NCBI RefSeq assembly: GCF_028745515.1
Contig: NZ_JAQZSG010000015.1
Coordinates: 50,929-114,928 of the forward strand
Length of the DNA: 64,000 nucleotides
Reading direction: 5' to 3'
Source: Paenibacillus thermotolerans
Lineage (GTDB): Bacteria > Bacillota > Bacilli > Paenibacillales > YIM-B00363
In this document: positions 50,266-59,249 of the stretch, piece after piece
Numbering within the stretch: position 1 is the first letter of the stretch
Layout: every line of letters starts with the position of its first letter
The notes under the pieces: generated by a model
What the model was told of the DNA's origin: nothing
Database searches by the model: none
Seen by the model: only the letters and a program-made list of their open reading frames with translations
Position numbers and translations under genes: made by a program

Positions 50266-50294
50266 ACGGGCCGCCGACGAATCGGCAGCCCGTT
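50266..50294 (+). terminator. Terminator after the small Tyr/Pro-rich gene
   Basis: ACGGGCCGCCG, loop, CGGCAGCCCGT, then TTC, 13 bases after the stop. Confidence 0.7.
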
Positions 50295-50328
50295 TCAGAT
50301 TGTAGACAAGTAATTCTCTTTACCCAGT

Positions 50329-50782
50329 ACACCGCCAAAAAGCATGGACTCGCCAAAATAAGGAGGTTGACCTCACTATTTCACCTCGCCGTGCCCAATT
50401 CCCGCCAAATAGTGAAGTGTTACCTCGCTATTGACCCCGAACACCGCCAAATGAGCATGGACTCGCCAAAATAAGGAGGTTTGACCTCACTATTTCACCT
50501 CGCCGTGCCCAATTCCCGCCAAATAGTGAAGTTTTACCTCGCTATTGACCCCGAACACCGCCAAATGAGCATGGACTCGCCAAAATAAGGAGGTTTGACC
50601 TCACTATTTCACCTCGCCGTGCCCAATTCCCGCCAAATAGTGAAGTTTTACCTCGCTATTGACCCCGAACACCGCCAAATGAGCATGGACTCGCCAAAAT
50701 AAGGAGGTTTGACCTCACTATTTCACCTCGCCGTGCCCAATTCCCGCCAAATAGTGAAGTTTCACCTCACTATTGACCCCGA
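50329..50782. repeat. Tandem array of four 112-114-bp units, two palindromes each (family C)
   Basis: Units start at 50329, 50441, 50555 and 50669. Each contains GGAGGTTTGACCTC and its inverted relative AGTGAAGTTTTACCTCGCT. Centres (50369, 50420, 50482, 50534, 50596, 50648, 50710, 50762) are alternately 51-52 and 62 bp apart. The array fills the convergent gap between the small aromatic gene and the copper-amine-oxidase-like gene. A lone copy is at 10921-11030. Confidence 0.95.
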
Positions 50783-50797
50783 ACGAAAACCGCGGCA

Positions 50798-51604
50798 TCA
50801 AACCTTCATCTCGACAAAACGTCCTTCCGCCCATTCGAACACCTTTAGCGTCGTTTTGGGCTCGCCGGTTGGTTTGCCGGTTTCCGCAGAAGCGTCCGTC
50901 ACGGTCTGCCAATAATATAATTGCGAGTTATCGTCGTTCAATTGATAGCTGCCGATGACCAAATGGTAATTATCCTGAAACACGGTGCGGTCCTTGAGCT
51001 TTCCGGTCCAAGCCTCCGTCCAAACTCCGTCGTTCATATACATAAGACGGGCTTCCCGGACGTCCATGCCTGTCCCGCCCGTACGCGTGACAATTTTATA
51101 TAACGAGTGCGCCCCCTCAGGAGACAAATTTTCGGCGATCCAAGACTCGACATGCCACGGCCGCTCGAAAATCAGCTTATACGTCCCGTCCGGCCGCTTG
51201 TCGAACAGAAAGAAGTTCCCCAAGTGGACCCCGCCGTCGATCCGCGCCAGCACTTCTAGCTCGGGGTCGGCGTCTACGTTCGCTTCCTCCGCAAATAATC
51301 CGTCAAAATAATACGCGCTCTCCTTACCTCGCTCCCGAATCCACTCGGCAACAGTATCTTCGGTGACCCCTGTCTGCGTTTCTATGTGTACAGAATGCGT
51401 CTCTTGATCCCAAGTCACTCGTCCGCCCATCGCTTCCGCCAACGTCCGGACAGGCGCCACTGTTGTTCCGTTGTCGATCCGAGCATTGTTCAATCGTTTG
51501 CCGTCGACGAACACGCTTATAGAACCGTTAGCCGCGGCGGTTCCCGCCAATAAGACACATGCCCCGCAAAGCAGCAGCGTCCTCACACTTTTTTTGATTT
51601 TCAT
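50798..51604 (-). CDS. Secreted protein with copper amine oxidase N-terminal-like domain
   Basis: The product has 268 residues with a signal peptide (KIKKSVRTLLLCGACVLLAG). ISVFVDGKRLNNARIDNGTTVAPVRTLAEAMGGRVTWDQETHSVHI is the stalk-like domain common in Paenibacillus secreted proteins, split over residues 28-75. The remainder is an acidic beta-rich domain (ADPELEVLARIDGGVHLGNFFLFDKR) that may be a lipid- or wall-associated fold. It is unlikely to bind copper. Function unknown. Confidence 0.8.
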   Translation of the reverse strand: MKIKKSVRTLLLCGACVLLAGTAAANGSISVFVDGKRLNNARIDNGTTVAPVRTLAEAMGGRVTWDQETHSVHIETQTGVTEDTVAEWIRERGKESAYYFDGLFAEEANVDADPELEVLARIDGGVHLGNFFLFDKRPDGTYKLIFERPWHVESWIAENLSPEGAHSLYKIVTRTGGTGMDVREARLMYMNDGVWTEAWTGKLKDRTVFQDNYHLVIGSYQLNDDNSQLYYWQTVTDASAETGKPTGEPKTTLKVFEWAEGRFVEMKV

Positions 51605-51630
51605 TTACGCTCTCCTCCGGCAATCTCAGG

Positions 51631-52059
51631 TTACATTTCTACTTTGGCGTTCGGGCAGCGCTCGGCGAGAGCTTTCAAGAATGCGTCCCGGTCCTCGGGG
51701 GAAATGAGTACAAAGTCATATCGGTTATACACGATTTCAATTCTTTTTAAAGAAAAGGCCGGGCTCGACAGCGGATTTCTTGTCTTCTTCGCCGACTTTA
51801 CGGCGCTGAGCAGAATCACCTTACGGAACGGACCGTACTTGACAGTCAAGCTGTTGTCGTCCAAAACATAGGAAGTAGTCAAAAACATCCAAAGGAAAAA
51901 AAACGCGACTCCGACAGTAAGGGGCAATACGACGATAAGCTCGCCGAGGCCGGACGCTTCGAAGAGCGCCGCATAACAACCGGCCCCTACGGAAAAAAGG
52001 ACGGTCCCCCAAACGAGAATAGTCACCCACCAATCCTTTTTCGACTTATAGGAGATCAA
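51631..52059 (-). CDS. PH-like domain membrane protein
   Basis: The product has about 142 residues. Two membrane helices (WWVTILVWGTVLFSVGAGCYAAL and LIVVLPLTVGVAFFFLWMFL) are followed by a bacterial PH-like domain (SYVLDDNSLTVKYGPFRKVILLSAVKSAKKTRN, FVLISPEDRDAFLKAL). A TTG at 52059 with GGAGGAG 8 nt upstream is preferred over the GTG at 52068, which lies inside the ribosome site. Function unknown. Confidence 0.75.
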   Translation of the reverse strand: MISYKSKKDWWVTILVWGTVLFSVGAGCYAALFEASGLGELIVVLPLTVGVAFFFLWMFLTTSYVLDDNSLTVKYGPFRKVILLSAVKSAKKTRNPLSSPAFSLKRIEIVYNRYDFVLISPEDRDAFLKALAERCPNAKVEM

Positions 52060-52105
52060 TAGCTTCACTCCTCCGGGCTTTATACGATCTGCTCATCGTT
52101 CCCTC

Positions 52106-52750
52106 CTACATGTCCACGCTTACCTCGGCCGCCAGCTCCGCCGGGTCCGGGTTTACGGATTGTACGCCTGCCAAAAAGGTTACTCTGACAACATACCGAC
52201 CGCTTGGAACGAGATTGCCCTCGTTGTCCCGCAAGTCCCATCGTTCCGTAAACTCGAGCTTCTCCCCCGATTGTATTTCTTTCTCGACGATGGCGGTGAT
52301 GAACGCTTTATCGTGCGACCAAAGGTAGACGGCTTCCTCTTTCTCGTTATAAACGACGATGTCAAACATTTGGCCCGATCCGAACACGATCTCCATGTCG
52401 CTATTCGTAATATTTTCGAGGGAAAAACGAAGTGCGAGCCCGTCCTGCTCCTTCGCCGCGTCTAACGATGTGCGGAACAGTCCCGAAGTGATCTTGGATT
52501 GTTCCGCCTTTTTTCGGATCAACTCTTTCACTTGATCGGGTCCGAGCTTCACCGTTTCTTTAGGCTTCGGCGTCTTGACGCCAACTTCCTTCACATCCGC
52601 TCCGACTTCGAGCATTGCTTCCTGCTTAGCCCCGCTTGATGCCGCAGGGGGTTGTTCGGCGAAATTTCCGCCTTGGACTCCGGTCGAACAGCCGGTGATC
52701 ATAACGATCAGTACACTCAACAACCATTGAAAAATGCCGCTCTTTTCCAT
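52106..52750 (-). CDS. Lipoprotein with BsuPI-like (proteinase inhibitor) domain
   Basis: The product has 214 residues. A lipoprotein signal ends VMITGC. A Glu/Lys/Val-rich linker (residues about 40-85) precedes a beta domain with LALRFSLENITNSDMEIVFGSGQMFDIVVYNEKEEAVYLWS and WDLRDNEGNLVPSGRYVVRVTFLA. This matches the BsuPI/intracellular proteinase inhibitor fold. The role is unclear since the protein is exported. AGGTG lies 6 nt before the ATG. Confidence 0.82.
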   Translation of the reverse strand: MEKSGIFQWLLSVLIVMITGCSTGVQGGNFAEQPPAASSGAKQEAMLEVGADVKEVGVKTPKPKETVKLGPDQVKELIRKKAEQSKITSGLFRTSLDAAKEQDGLALRFSLENITNSDMEIVFGSGQMFDIVVYNEKEEAVYLWSHDKAFITAIVEKEIQSGEKLEFTERWDLRDNEGNLVPSGRYVVRVTFLAGVQSVNPDPAELAAEVSVDM

Positions 52751-52811
52751 AGATATCACCTAAAGAGTAAGACGGCATTTCCAATAAAATGGTTTCAACC
52801 GATTGATCAAA

Positions 52812-52950
52812 TTTTGTCAGCGATATTGACTTTTTAATCAGCGAGCACTGACATAGTTGTCAATATGACTGACAGAAAGGTACAGCAGTCAACGAGGTTG
52901 ACAATTTTGTCAGCGAACGCTGACATATTCGTCAATAGGACTGACAAACT
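52812..52950. repeat. Cluster of TGAC/GTCA inverted repeats
   Basis: The region repeats TGACA/TGTCA many times, including TGACATAGTTGTCA, TGACAATTTTGTCA and TGACATATTCGTCA. A near-duplicate of about 37 bp begins at 52837 and again at 52910 (CAGCGA.C.CTGACAT...GTCAATA...ACTGACA). It lies between the lipoprotein start and the ABC exporter end. It does not follow the 50/62 spacing. Confidence 0.75.
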
Positions 52951-52952
52951 TC

Positions 52953-54779
52953 TTACGCTCGAGCGGCCGCCTTTAACTGCAGCGCCGGAGCCGATACCGC
53001 CGCCGATGCCGGTGTCATCGCAGCCTCCGGAACGGACTTCTCCGAATGCTGCTTCGCATACAGCTCTTTGTAATACCCGTTCAGCTCCAACAGCTTCTTA
53101 TGGCTGCCGCTTTCGATAATTTTCCCGTCCTTCAGTACGAAAATCGTGTCCGCATGCAGCACGGTCGACAGCCGGTGGGCGATCATGACGACCGTCTTTT
53201 CGCGTCCGAACCGTTCGATCGACTGCTGAACCAGCTTTTCGCTCTCATTGTCCAGCGCGCTGGTCGCTTCGTCGAGCAGGATGATCGCCGGATCCTTCAG
53301 AAATACGCGGGCAAGCGCGATCCGCTGCTTCTGGCCGCCCGACAGCTTGATCCCCCGTTCGCCGACCTCCGTGTCATAACCGTCCGGAAGGGCGGCAATA
53401 AAATCGTGAGCGAACGCCTTTCTCGCGGCGGCCATCACCTCGTCGTCCGTCGCATCGAGCTTCGCCAATCGGATATTGTCCTTGATCGAGGAGCTGTACA
53501 GGAAATTATCCTGCGTCACGATTCCCATGTGCTCTCTAAGGCTGGAAATCGAGTAATTTTTTATATTGACTCCGTCGATGACAACCTCCCCGCGGTTCAC
53601 GTCATACATGCGGGTCAACAGCTGCAGGACCGTGCTCTTGCCCCCGCCGCTTCCTCCGACGAATGCGTACGTCTTCCCTTTTTCAATGGCGAAAGACATA
53701 TTTTTAATCACTTCGCTGCGTCCGCCGTAAGAGAACGACACGCGGTCGAACCGGACGGAATCCGAAAAACTTTTCAGCTCTACAGGCTTCTCGATCTCTT
53801 TCACGGCAGCCGGCGTATTCAAAAACTCGAACACTCTTTGCAGCGCCACGCTTCCCTCCGTAATGGCGGGATAAGCTTGCACCAAGGCGGCTACCGGCGC
53901 TCTCATCCGGTCTACGTAAGCAAAGAACGCCATTAAACTGCCGAGCGACAGGCTGCCGTCAATGACGAACATGCCTCCGGCCAGCACGACGAGAAACGGC
54001 GTAACGTCGCTGAGCACGTTCACCGCGGACAAAGTCAGCGCATTGATTCCCGCCTGCCGATCCGTCAGCCGCTCATATCGGTTCAAGTGTCCGTCCAGCT
54101 CCTCTTGGTCCCGCTTCTCGGACGAAAACAGTTTCGACAGGAACGCACCCTGAATTTTCTCAAAAACGAAGCCGCTTAGAACGGACCGGTACTGCATCAT
54201 TTCCTTCGTCGTCTTCTTCAATTTCTTTGAAAGCAGATGCGCCAGCGTAAACTGCACGCCTACCAGCAGCACGGCGAGCAGCGTCAGCTTCGCGTTTAAG
54301 GTGAGCATAACGCCGACTACGAACAGCAGCACGATCAGCTCGATCCAAATGTTAGCGAAGGCCGCCGTCATAAACCCGCGGATTTTCTCGATATCGTCGA
54401 AAAATCGCGTTCCGATTTCCCCGCTCTTGTTGTCCGCAAAATATTTGGCATCCAATGTATGCACCTTGCCGAACGTATCCCTGCGCAGCGCCCGGATTAT
54501 ATTGTTGTTAGCCTTATGCATGAAATATTGCCTGACGTATTCCATCGGCGCTCGGACCAGGAAGAAGACGGCAAGCATGCTGCCGGCAATGAGCAGCAGC
54601 TGCGCAAGCTTTTCCTCGCGAAGCAGCGCTTCATTCTGCAGCAGATTGTCGAACAAATATTTGATGACGAGCGGAACCGAGAGCGGAATCAGAAACCGGA
54701 ACAAGCTGCCTACGAACCCTAGTATATAGAGCTTCTTTTCTTGATTGACATAAGGCAAAAAATGTTTGAACGCATTCAC
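52953..54779 (-). CDS. MsbA/LmrA-like ABC exporter
   Basis: The product has 608 residues: six membrane helices then an ATPase domain. Walker A GGSGGGKST, signature LSGGQKQR, Walker B IILLDEATSALD (competent glutamate) and H-loop AHRLST are present. The C-terminal 30 residues are Ala/Ser/Pro-rich. It probably acts as a homodimer exporting lipids or drugs. No partner half-transporter is nearby. The start is at 54779, upstream region 54780-54840 short. Confidence 0.9.
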   Translation of the reverse strand: MNAFKHFLPYVNQEKKLYILGFVGSLFRFLIPLSVPLVIKYLFDNLLQNEALLREEKLAQLLLIAGSMLAVFFLVRAPMEYVRQYFMHKANNNIIRALRRDTFGKVHTLDAKYFADNKSGEIGTRFFDDIEKIRGFMTAAFANIWIELIVLLFVVGVMLTLNAKLTLLAVLLVGVQFTLAHLLSKKLKKTTKEMMQYRSVLSGFVFEKIQGAFLSKLFSSEKRDQEELDGHLNRYERLTDRQAGINALTLSAVNVLSDVTPFLVVLAGGMFVIDGSLSLGSLMAFFAYVDRMRAPVAALVQAYPAITEGSVALQRVFEFLNTPAAVKEIEKPVELKSFSDSVRFDRVSFSYGGRSEVIKNMSFAIEKGKTYAFVGGSGGGKSTVLQLLTRMYDVNRGEVVIDGVNIKNYSISSLREHMGIVTQDNFLYSSSIKDNIRLAKLDATDDEVMAAARKAFAHDFIAALPDGYDTEVGERGIKLSGGQKQRIALARVFLKDPAIILLDEATSALDNESEKLVQQSIERFGREKTVVMIAHRLSTVLHADTIFVLKDGKIIESGSHKKLLELNGYYKELYAKQHSEKSVPEAAMTPASAAVSAPALQLKAAARA

Positions 54780-54844
54780 AATGAAATCCCCCTGTACGCA
54801 TCAGTTCTACTGAAATCATCGTAAGGTACGGAGGGGCGCCCCAA

Positions 54845-55020
54845 CGCGCAAACAATGAACGGAGCCGCGCAAACAATCGTTGCTGCCGCGCAAAAGATTG
54901 CGGCGCTCACGCAAAAGCTGATTCACTGCGGAGCCGTTTTGGCCCCGCAGCCGCAGGAGTGCGGTATTTGCGCGGGGAACGCAATCTTTTGCGCGGGCGG
55001 GCGCATGATTTGCGCATTGC
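54845..55020. repeat. Inverted clusters of a 21-bp repeat (GCGCAAA-type)
   Basis: Four direct copies of GCGCAAA(C/A)A(A/G) begin near 54846, 54867, 54888 and 54910, about 21 bp apart. Three inverted copies (TTTGCGC) follow near 54966, 54988 and 55010. CGCGCAAAAGATTGCG and CGCAATCTTTTGCGCG form a perfect 16-bp inverted repeat. A fragment recurs near 63418-63475. Confidence 0.85.
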
Positions 55021-55083
55021 AAGCCTTCTCCCGGCGGTACTATGAATTCAGATGAAATTTCGCGAGAAGAAGGAGCATTCGAT

Positions 55084-55311
55084 ATGAAGTGGGGTACAAT
55101 TATCGATCTGTTCGGAACGGCAAGCAAAATCGGGCTTTTGCTTAGCTTTTGCGCAGCGTTGTGGCTCGAGGCGGCCGGCAGCGGCAACGAAGAGCTGAAA
55201 CGGCTTGTGAGTCATTGTGCGGCAATATTCGTTATCATGATGGGAGTTACGCTGACAGTCTATGTATGGGAGATTGCCCGTAAACGGAATCGAAGGAGCG
55301 GCAGTTTATAA
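55084..55311 (+). CDS. Small two-helix membrane protein
   Basis: The ATG at 55084 (AAGGAG 9 nt upstream) gives 75 residues. Two membrane helices (IGLLLSFCAALWLEAAG and VSHCAAIFVIMMGVTLTVYVWEI) are followed by a basic tail (ARKRNRRSGSL). No family was recognised. An upstream ATG at 55042 is less well placed. Confidence 0.6.
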   Translation: MKWGTIIDLFGTASKIGLLLSFCAALWLEAAGSGNEELKRLVSHCAAIFVIMMGVTLTVYVWEIARKRNRRSGSL

Positions 55312-55477
55312 CATTCGAAAATTCCCGACGGGACAAAAGCTTTCTCAACAGTCCATGACGGCATCCATTGAATTCGGGCATTACGTTATTACGAGATATC
55401 AGGGTGCGGGATATATCTCCGGGTAATTTGGAGAGGCAATCTCAGGGATCGGACCTATGATTCGGTTCATTCTTACG

Positions 55478-55660
55478 TAACGGACAGGGATGCAGTTATT
55501 CGGCGATTTGAATGGAGTTTGCAGCTTTAACGGACACCATTGCAGTTATTGCCTAGATTAAGCAGGGATGAGCGCCGAAAATCGGGGTTTAGCGTCTGTG
55601 CTGTCCGTTAGAAAAATGGCGGCGGGTCAATAGGCCATATAGCGTCTGTGCTGTCCGTTA
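55478..55660. repeat. Four-palindrome intergenic module (family E, copy 1)
   Basis: Centres 55488, 55538, 55600 and 55650 give spacings of 50, 62 and 50 bp. The first two read TAACGGACA...GCAGTTA. The last two are inverted (TAGCGTCTG...TCCGTTA). It sits between convergent genes at 55311 and 55761. The rest of 55312-55720 has no evident gene. Confidence 0.93.
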
Positions 55661-55720
55661 GCGTCGCAGGGGGTAGTGGGGACGTATCCGTACTGCAAAA
55701 AACTTAACATTCCGGCATAT

Positions 55721-55756
55721 AAAAAGTCCATCCGCCGCTTAAAGCAGATGGACTTA
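55721..55756 (-). terminator. Terminator after the RND gene
   Basis: Minus strand: AAGTCCATC, loop, GATGGACTTTTTA, within 5 bases of the stop. Confidence 0.85.
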
Positions 55757-55760
55757 TTTA

Positions 55761-58700
55761 TTATACGGCTTGCGGCACTTGGCTCGGAGCCGCTTGTCTT
55801 TCGCGCTTGGTCAAGCTGTAAATCGTAGGGACGATGAGCAGCGTCAGCAGCGTCGAGCTTGCAAGTCCGCCGATGACGACGATGGCCAGCGCCCGGGAAA
55901 CCAGTCCTGCCTCGGTGGAGAGCGCGAGCGGCAGCAGCGCCCCGACGGTGGCGAGAGCCGTCATCAGAATCGGCCGCACGCGGGTGACGCCGGCTTCGAT
56001 TAACGCCTGACGGTTCGGCATGCCGCTGCGTTCGTTCTGCTTCACGCGGTCGAGCAGGACGATGGCGTTCGTAACGACGATGCCGTTCAGCATCAGCAGT
56101 CCGATCATGGCCGGCATGCCGATCGGTTCTCCGAGAATGTAGAGGCCGAGAACGGCTCCGATAATGGAGAACGGGATCGCCGCCAGAATGACGAACGGCA
56201 TTAGCGCTTCGCCGAAGGCCAGCAGCATGACGAAGTAAACTAAGATAATGCTGACCGCAAGAGCGATCCCCATATTAACAAAGCCTTCGTTCATCTCTTT
56301 GGCTGCGCCTTCGGACGTCCACGTTACCCCGTCGGGCAGGTCCAATGCATGGATGGCGGCGAATGCGTCGCTTGTCACCTTCGAGGAGTTCTCGTCGGTG
56401 ATGGTGCCGTACACTTCCATATATTCCTTCTGGTCCAGGTGCGAAACGACCGTCGGTCCCAGCGACAAATTGACGTCGCCGATTTCAATCAGCTTTACCG
56501 GAAGCCCCAGACGGTTGGTCAGCTCTTGCTCCTTGAGCCGCTCCATATCCGAGGTATGATCGGAATGCAGCTTAAGAATGACGTCGGAAGGCTTGCCGTC
56601 GATATCGGCGCGGGTAATTGCGCTTCCTTCAACCATCGTCCGCAAGCTCAAAGCGACCTCGGCAGGCGTCAATCCGTGATCCGCCAGCGCTTCATGGTTG
56701 AAATCGATCGCCACCTCCGGCTTCTCGCCTTCCGCCGAGCTGCGGACGTCTTCGAGACCGTCCACTCCCTTCAACGCCTGAGCGATTTGCTCGGAGCCTT
56801 CGAGAATCGCTTCGCGGTTCGGCCCGTTCACGATAATGTTCAGATACGAGCTTCCGAACATGCCGACCCCGGCAAGCACAATGCTTTGCGCGCCTTCTAT
56901 GTTCTCAAACTCGCCGCGCAGCCGGGCAGCCATCTTGTCGGTATCCGCATCCGGATCCACCTTGAAGGAGACGCGAGCGCTCTCATTCGAGGCGTAGGTA
57001 TTGATCCGCAGCGCATTCGCATGAGTTTTCACCGCGTCCTCCACCTGCTTTGCGACCCGCTCGGTCGCCGCCGCGTTCGAGCCGACCGGCATGTCGATAT
57101 TCACGTTAAAGGTGGTCGCCTTCTCAGCCGGCAAAAAGTTGAAGCCGATCAAGCCGAGCGCCGGAATCGCGGCGCTGCCGAGCAGCAGAAGAACGGCAAG
57201 GCTGAGCGTGATGAGCCGGTGCTTCAGCACCCAGTTCAGCGTCCGGCGATACGTCCGCTGAACGCCGTTTTCTTTCGGCTCGACGTGCTTCACCTTGAGC
57301 AGGAACAGCTTCGACATAAGCGGCACGACGGTTACGGCAACGAGAAGCGAGAACAGAAGCGAGACGACGACCGTCCATGCGAGCGGCACGAAAAATTTGC
57401 CCACGATGCCGGGGACGAACGCCAGCGGCAAAAATACAGCAACCGTTGTCAGCGTCGACGATGTGATGGCGGAGGCGACCTCCCGGGTCGATTGCTCGAC
57501 GAGCTCGTCGCTGCGATGCTGAACGCCGCTGACCCGGCGGAATACGTTCTCGATGACGACGATCGAGTCGTCCACCACGCGTCCGATCGCGACGGCGATC
57601 CCCGCCAGCGTCATCATGTTCAGCGTATAACCGAAATAATTAAGCACGATAAACGAAGCGAACATGGACAGCGGAATGGAAACGATGGCGATGACGGTCG
57701 ACCGCAAATTGCGGAGGAAAAGCAACGTGACGATGACGGCCATAATCGCCCCTAGCACGACTTCCCTAAGCATGCTGTTCACCGAATGCTCGATGTCCTT
57801 CGATTGATCGAGCAGCACCTCATAATCGATGCCGGCCGGCACCGCAAGCTTGTCGATGCTTTTCTGTATGTTCTTCACGGCGCGAACCGCGTCCTCGCCG
57901 CCCTTGGCGGTGACGGTAACCGTTACGGCGGGCAGTCCGTTCATCCGGGAAATCGCGGTATCCGCCGTGTCATATGTCACATCGGCAATATCGCTGAGAG
58001 GAAAGCTTTGCAGCTTGCCTCCCGAAGCTTGCAGCGATTCGGGCGTCGGTACGGCCGTAAGCCGGATATTCTTGATATCTTCCACCGACTGCAGCGTCTC
58101 GTCGATGCGGATCGGCAATATTTGCGCATCGGTCCGCAAGTCGCCGACCGGTATCGATACATTGTTCGCGGTAATGAGCTGGCGGACCTGGTCGAGCGTC
58201 AGCCCCTTTTCTTTCAGATCGTCCGGACGGACGCTAATGTACACGTTCTTGTTGACTGCGCCTCTGATGTTGACCTGATCGACGCCTTGAACGGAACGAA
58301 TCGCGGGCTCGACCTGCTCCTCCACAAACCGCTGCACCGCCGCCTGATCGGCTCCGCTGAACGCAATCATGTAAATTTCCGGTTCCAGCTTTTCGGTAAA
58401 AAACTGCGGCTCCCTTGCCTCTTCGGGAAGATCGGCTTTGGCTACCACACTGCGTACCTCCTCCTCCACAGAGTCGATGTCCGCCGCCATGTCGGTTTTC
58501 AGTATGCTGTAAAAGCTGTTCGGATTCCCCCAGGCGTATACCCCGACGACTCCGTCAATATTCGCGAATTCCTTCTCCAGCTTCTCCCCGATATCCCGCA
58601 TCGACTGCTCCGGCGAAGCTCCCGGATACACAATGCTGACGTGCAGGTAAGGGATGTCGACATCCGGGTATTTTTCCATCTTCATCTGCGTGACGGCGAA

Positions 58701-58781
58701 CAAGCCCGCTCCGACCAGGACGGCAACGATCAAAAAGATCGCCACCGTATTTTTCATGCTAAAACGAATTACGCTTCTCAC
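55761..58781 (-). CDS. swrC: RND-family efflux transporter (SwrC/HAE1-like)
   Basis: The product has 1006 residues with two halves of six helices each and two large external loops. The helix 4 aspartates are in VAIGRVVDDSIVVIENVF, the usual DD of the proton path. MKMEKYPDVDIPYLHVSIVYPGASPEQ is the family start. No membrane-fusion or outer-membrane gene is present, as for Gram-positive SwrC. SwrC exports surfactin and other toxic molecules. A specific substrate is not shown. The start is GTG at 58781 (GGAGGAG upstream). Its -10 TATAAT is near 58837-58842. Confidence 0.9.
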   Translation of the reverse strand: MRSVIRFSMKNTVAIFLIVAVLVGAGLFAVTQMKMEKYPDVDIPYLHVSIVYPGASPEQSMRDIGEKLEKEFANIDGVVGVYAWGNPNSFYSILKTDMAADIDSVEEEVRSVVAKADLPEEAREPQFFTEKLEPEIYMIAFSGADQAAVQRFVEEQVEPAIRSVQGVDQVNIRGAVNKNVYISVRPDDLKEKGLTLDQVRQLITANNVSIPVGDLRTDAQILPIRIDETLQSVEDIKNIRLTAVPTPESLQASGGKLQSFPLSDIADVTYDTADTAISRMNGLPAVTVTVTAKGGEDAVRAVKNIQKSIDKLAVPAGIDYEVLLDQSKDIEHSVNSMLREVVLGAIMAVIVTLLFLRNLRSTVIAIVSIPLSMFASFIVLNYFGYTLNMMTLAGIAVAIGRVVDDSIVVIENVFRRVSGVQHRSDELVEQSTREVASAITSSTLTTVAVFLPLAFVPGIVGKFFVPLAWTVVVSLLFSLLVAVTVVPLMSKLFLLKVKHVEPKENGVQRTYRRTLNWVLKHRLITLSLAVLLLLGSAAIPALGLIGFNFLPAEKATTFNVNIDMPVGSNAAATERVAKQVEDAVKTHANALRINTYASNESARVSFKVDPDADTDKMAARLRGEFENIEGAQSIVLAGVGMFGSSYLNIIVNGPNREAILEGSEQIAQALKGVDGLEDVRSSAEGEKPEVAIDFNHEALADHGLTPAEVALSLRTMVEGSAITRADIDGKPSDVILKLHSDHTSDMERLKEQELTNRLGLPVKLIEIGDVNLSLGPTVVSHLDQKEYMEVYGTITDENSSKVTSDAFAAIHALDLPDGVTWTSEGAAKEMNEGFVNMGIALAVSIILVYFVMLLAFGEALMPFVILAAIPFSIIGAVLGLYILGEPIGMPAMIGLLMLNGIVVTNAIVLLDRVKQNERSGMPNRQALIEAGVTRVRPILMTALATVGALLPLALSTEAGLVSRALAIVVIGGLASSTLLTLLIVPTIYSLTKRERQAAPSQVPQAV

Positions 58782-58836
58782 AATAATTCTCCTCCAACGA
58801 TAACGTTCGATTTCGCGGCAAACCGCTTCTTGTGGA

Positions 58837-58842
58837 AATTAT
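58837..58842 (-). promoter_or_regulatory. -10 element for the RND gene
   Basis: TATAAT on the minus strand about 55 bp before the GTG start. No convincing -35 is seen. Confidence 0.4.
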
Positions 58843-58931
58843 AGGGTACACCGCGGAAGCGGCGATACAGTCTGCGGGCGAAACGAAGCAGGACCAAAGT
58901 CGGGTTTTTATTCCGGACTTTTTGGCGCGGG

Positions 58932-58973
58932 CAAAAAAAAACAAGCCGCTGCCAATAGGCTTCCTGCGGCTTG
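58932..58973 (-). terminator. Terminator of the copper operon
   Basis: Minus strand: AAGCCGC, loop, GCGGCTTG, then eight or nine T residues, 15 bases after the csoR stop. It separates the copper operon from the RND gene. Confidence 0.92.
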
Positions 58974-58988
58974 CCGATGCGTTCCTTG

Positions 58989-59249
58989 CTATCTCATCAG
59001 CTTGTTTACGCTTGTCAACAGCTCGTTAATGACCTCTTGATCGCCGGAGCGGATCCGTTCCGCCACGCAGCTTCTTAGATGAGACTCCAGCAGCAGCTTT
59101 GCGACGCCGTCCAGCGCCGATTGTACGGCGTTGATTTGATTCAATATATCGTCGCAGTATGCTCCCCTGTCGACCATCCCTTTGATGCCGCGAACTTGGC
59201 CTTCAATCCGGTTCAGCCGGGCGGCGAGCCTCGGTTTCTCTTTGTCCAT
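58989..59249 (-). CDS. csoR: CsoR-type copper-sensing repressor
   Basis: The product has 86 residues with the DUF156 helices. RLNRIEGQVRGIKGMVDRGAYCDDILNQINAVQSALDG is followed by KLLLESHLRSC. The CsoR copper ligands are C (AYC), H and C (ESHLRSC). Cu(I) binding would release the repressor and turn on the operon. TAGATG joins the copA stop to this start, with GGTGGAG upstream. It is the last gene of the operon, autoregulation being expected. A CsoR operator was not located with confidence. Confidence 0.93.
   Translation of the reverse strand: MDKEKPRLAARLNRIEGQVRGIKGMVDRGAYCDDILNQINAVQSALDGVAKLLLESHLRSCVAERIRSGDQEVINELLTSVNKLMR

Noticed and set aside
55312..55760. Hidden gene between the small membrane protein and the RND gene
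   Set aside because: All frames are short, and the space is filled by the family E module and a terminator.
56349..57755. Long plus-strand frame opposite the RND gene
   Set aside because: It is antisense to a clear RND protein, with Arg/His-rich composition typical of a shadow frame.
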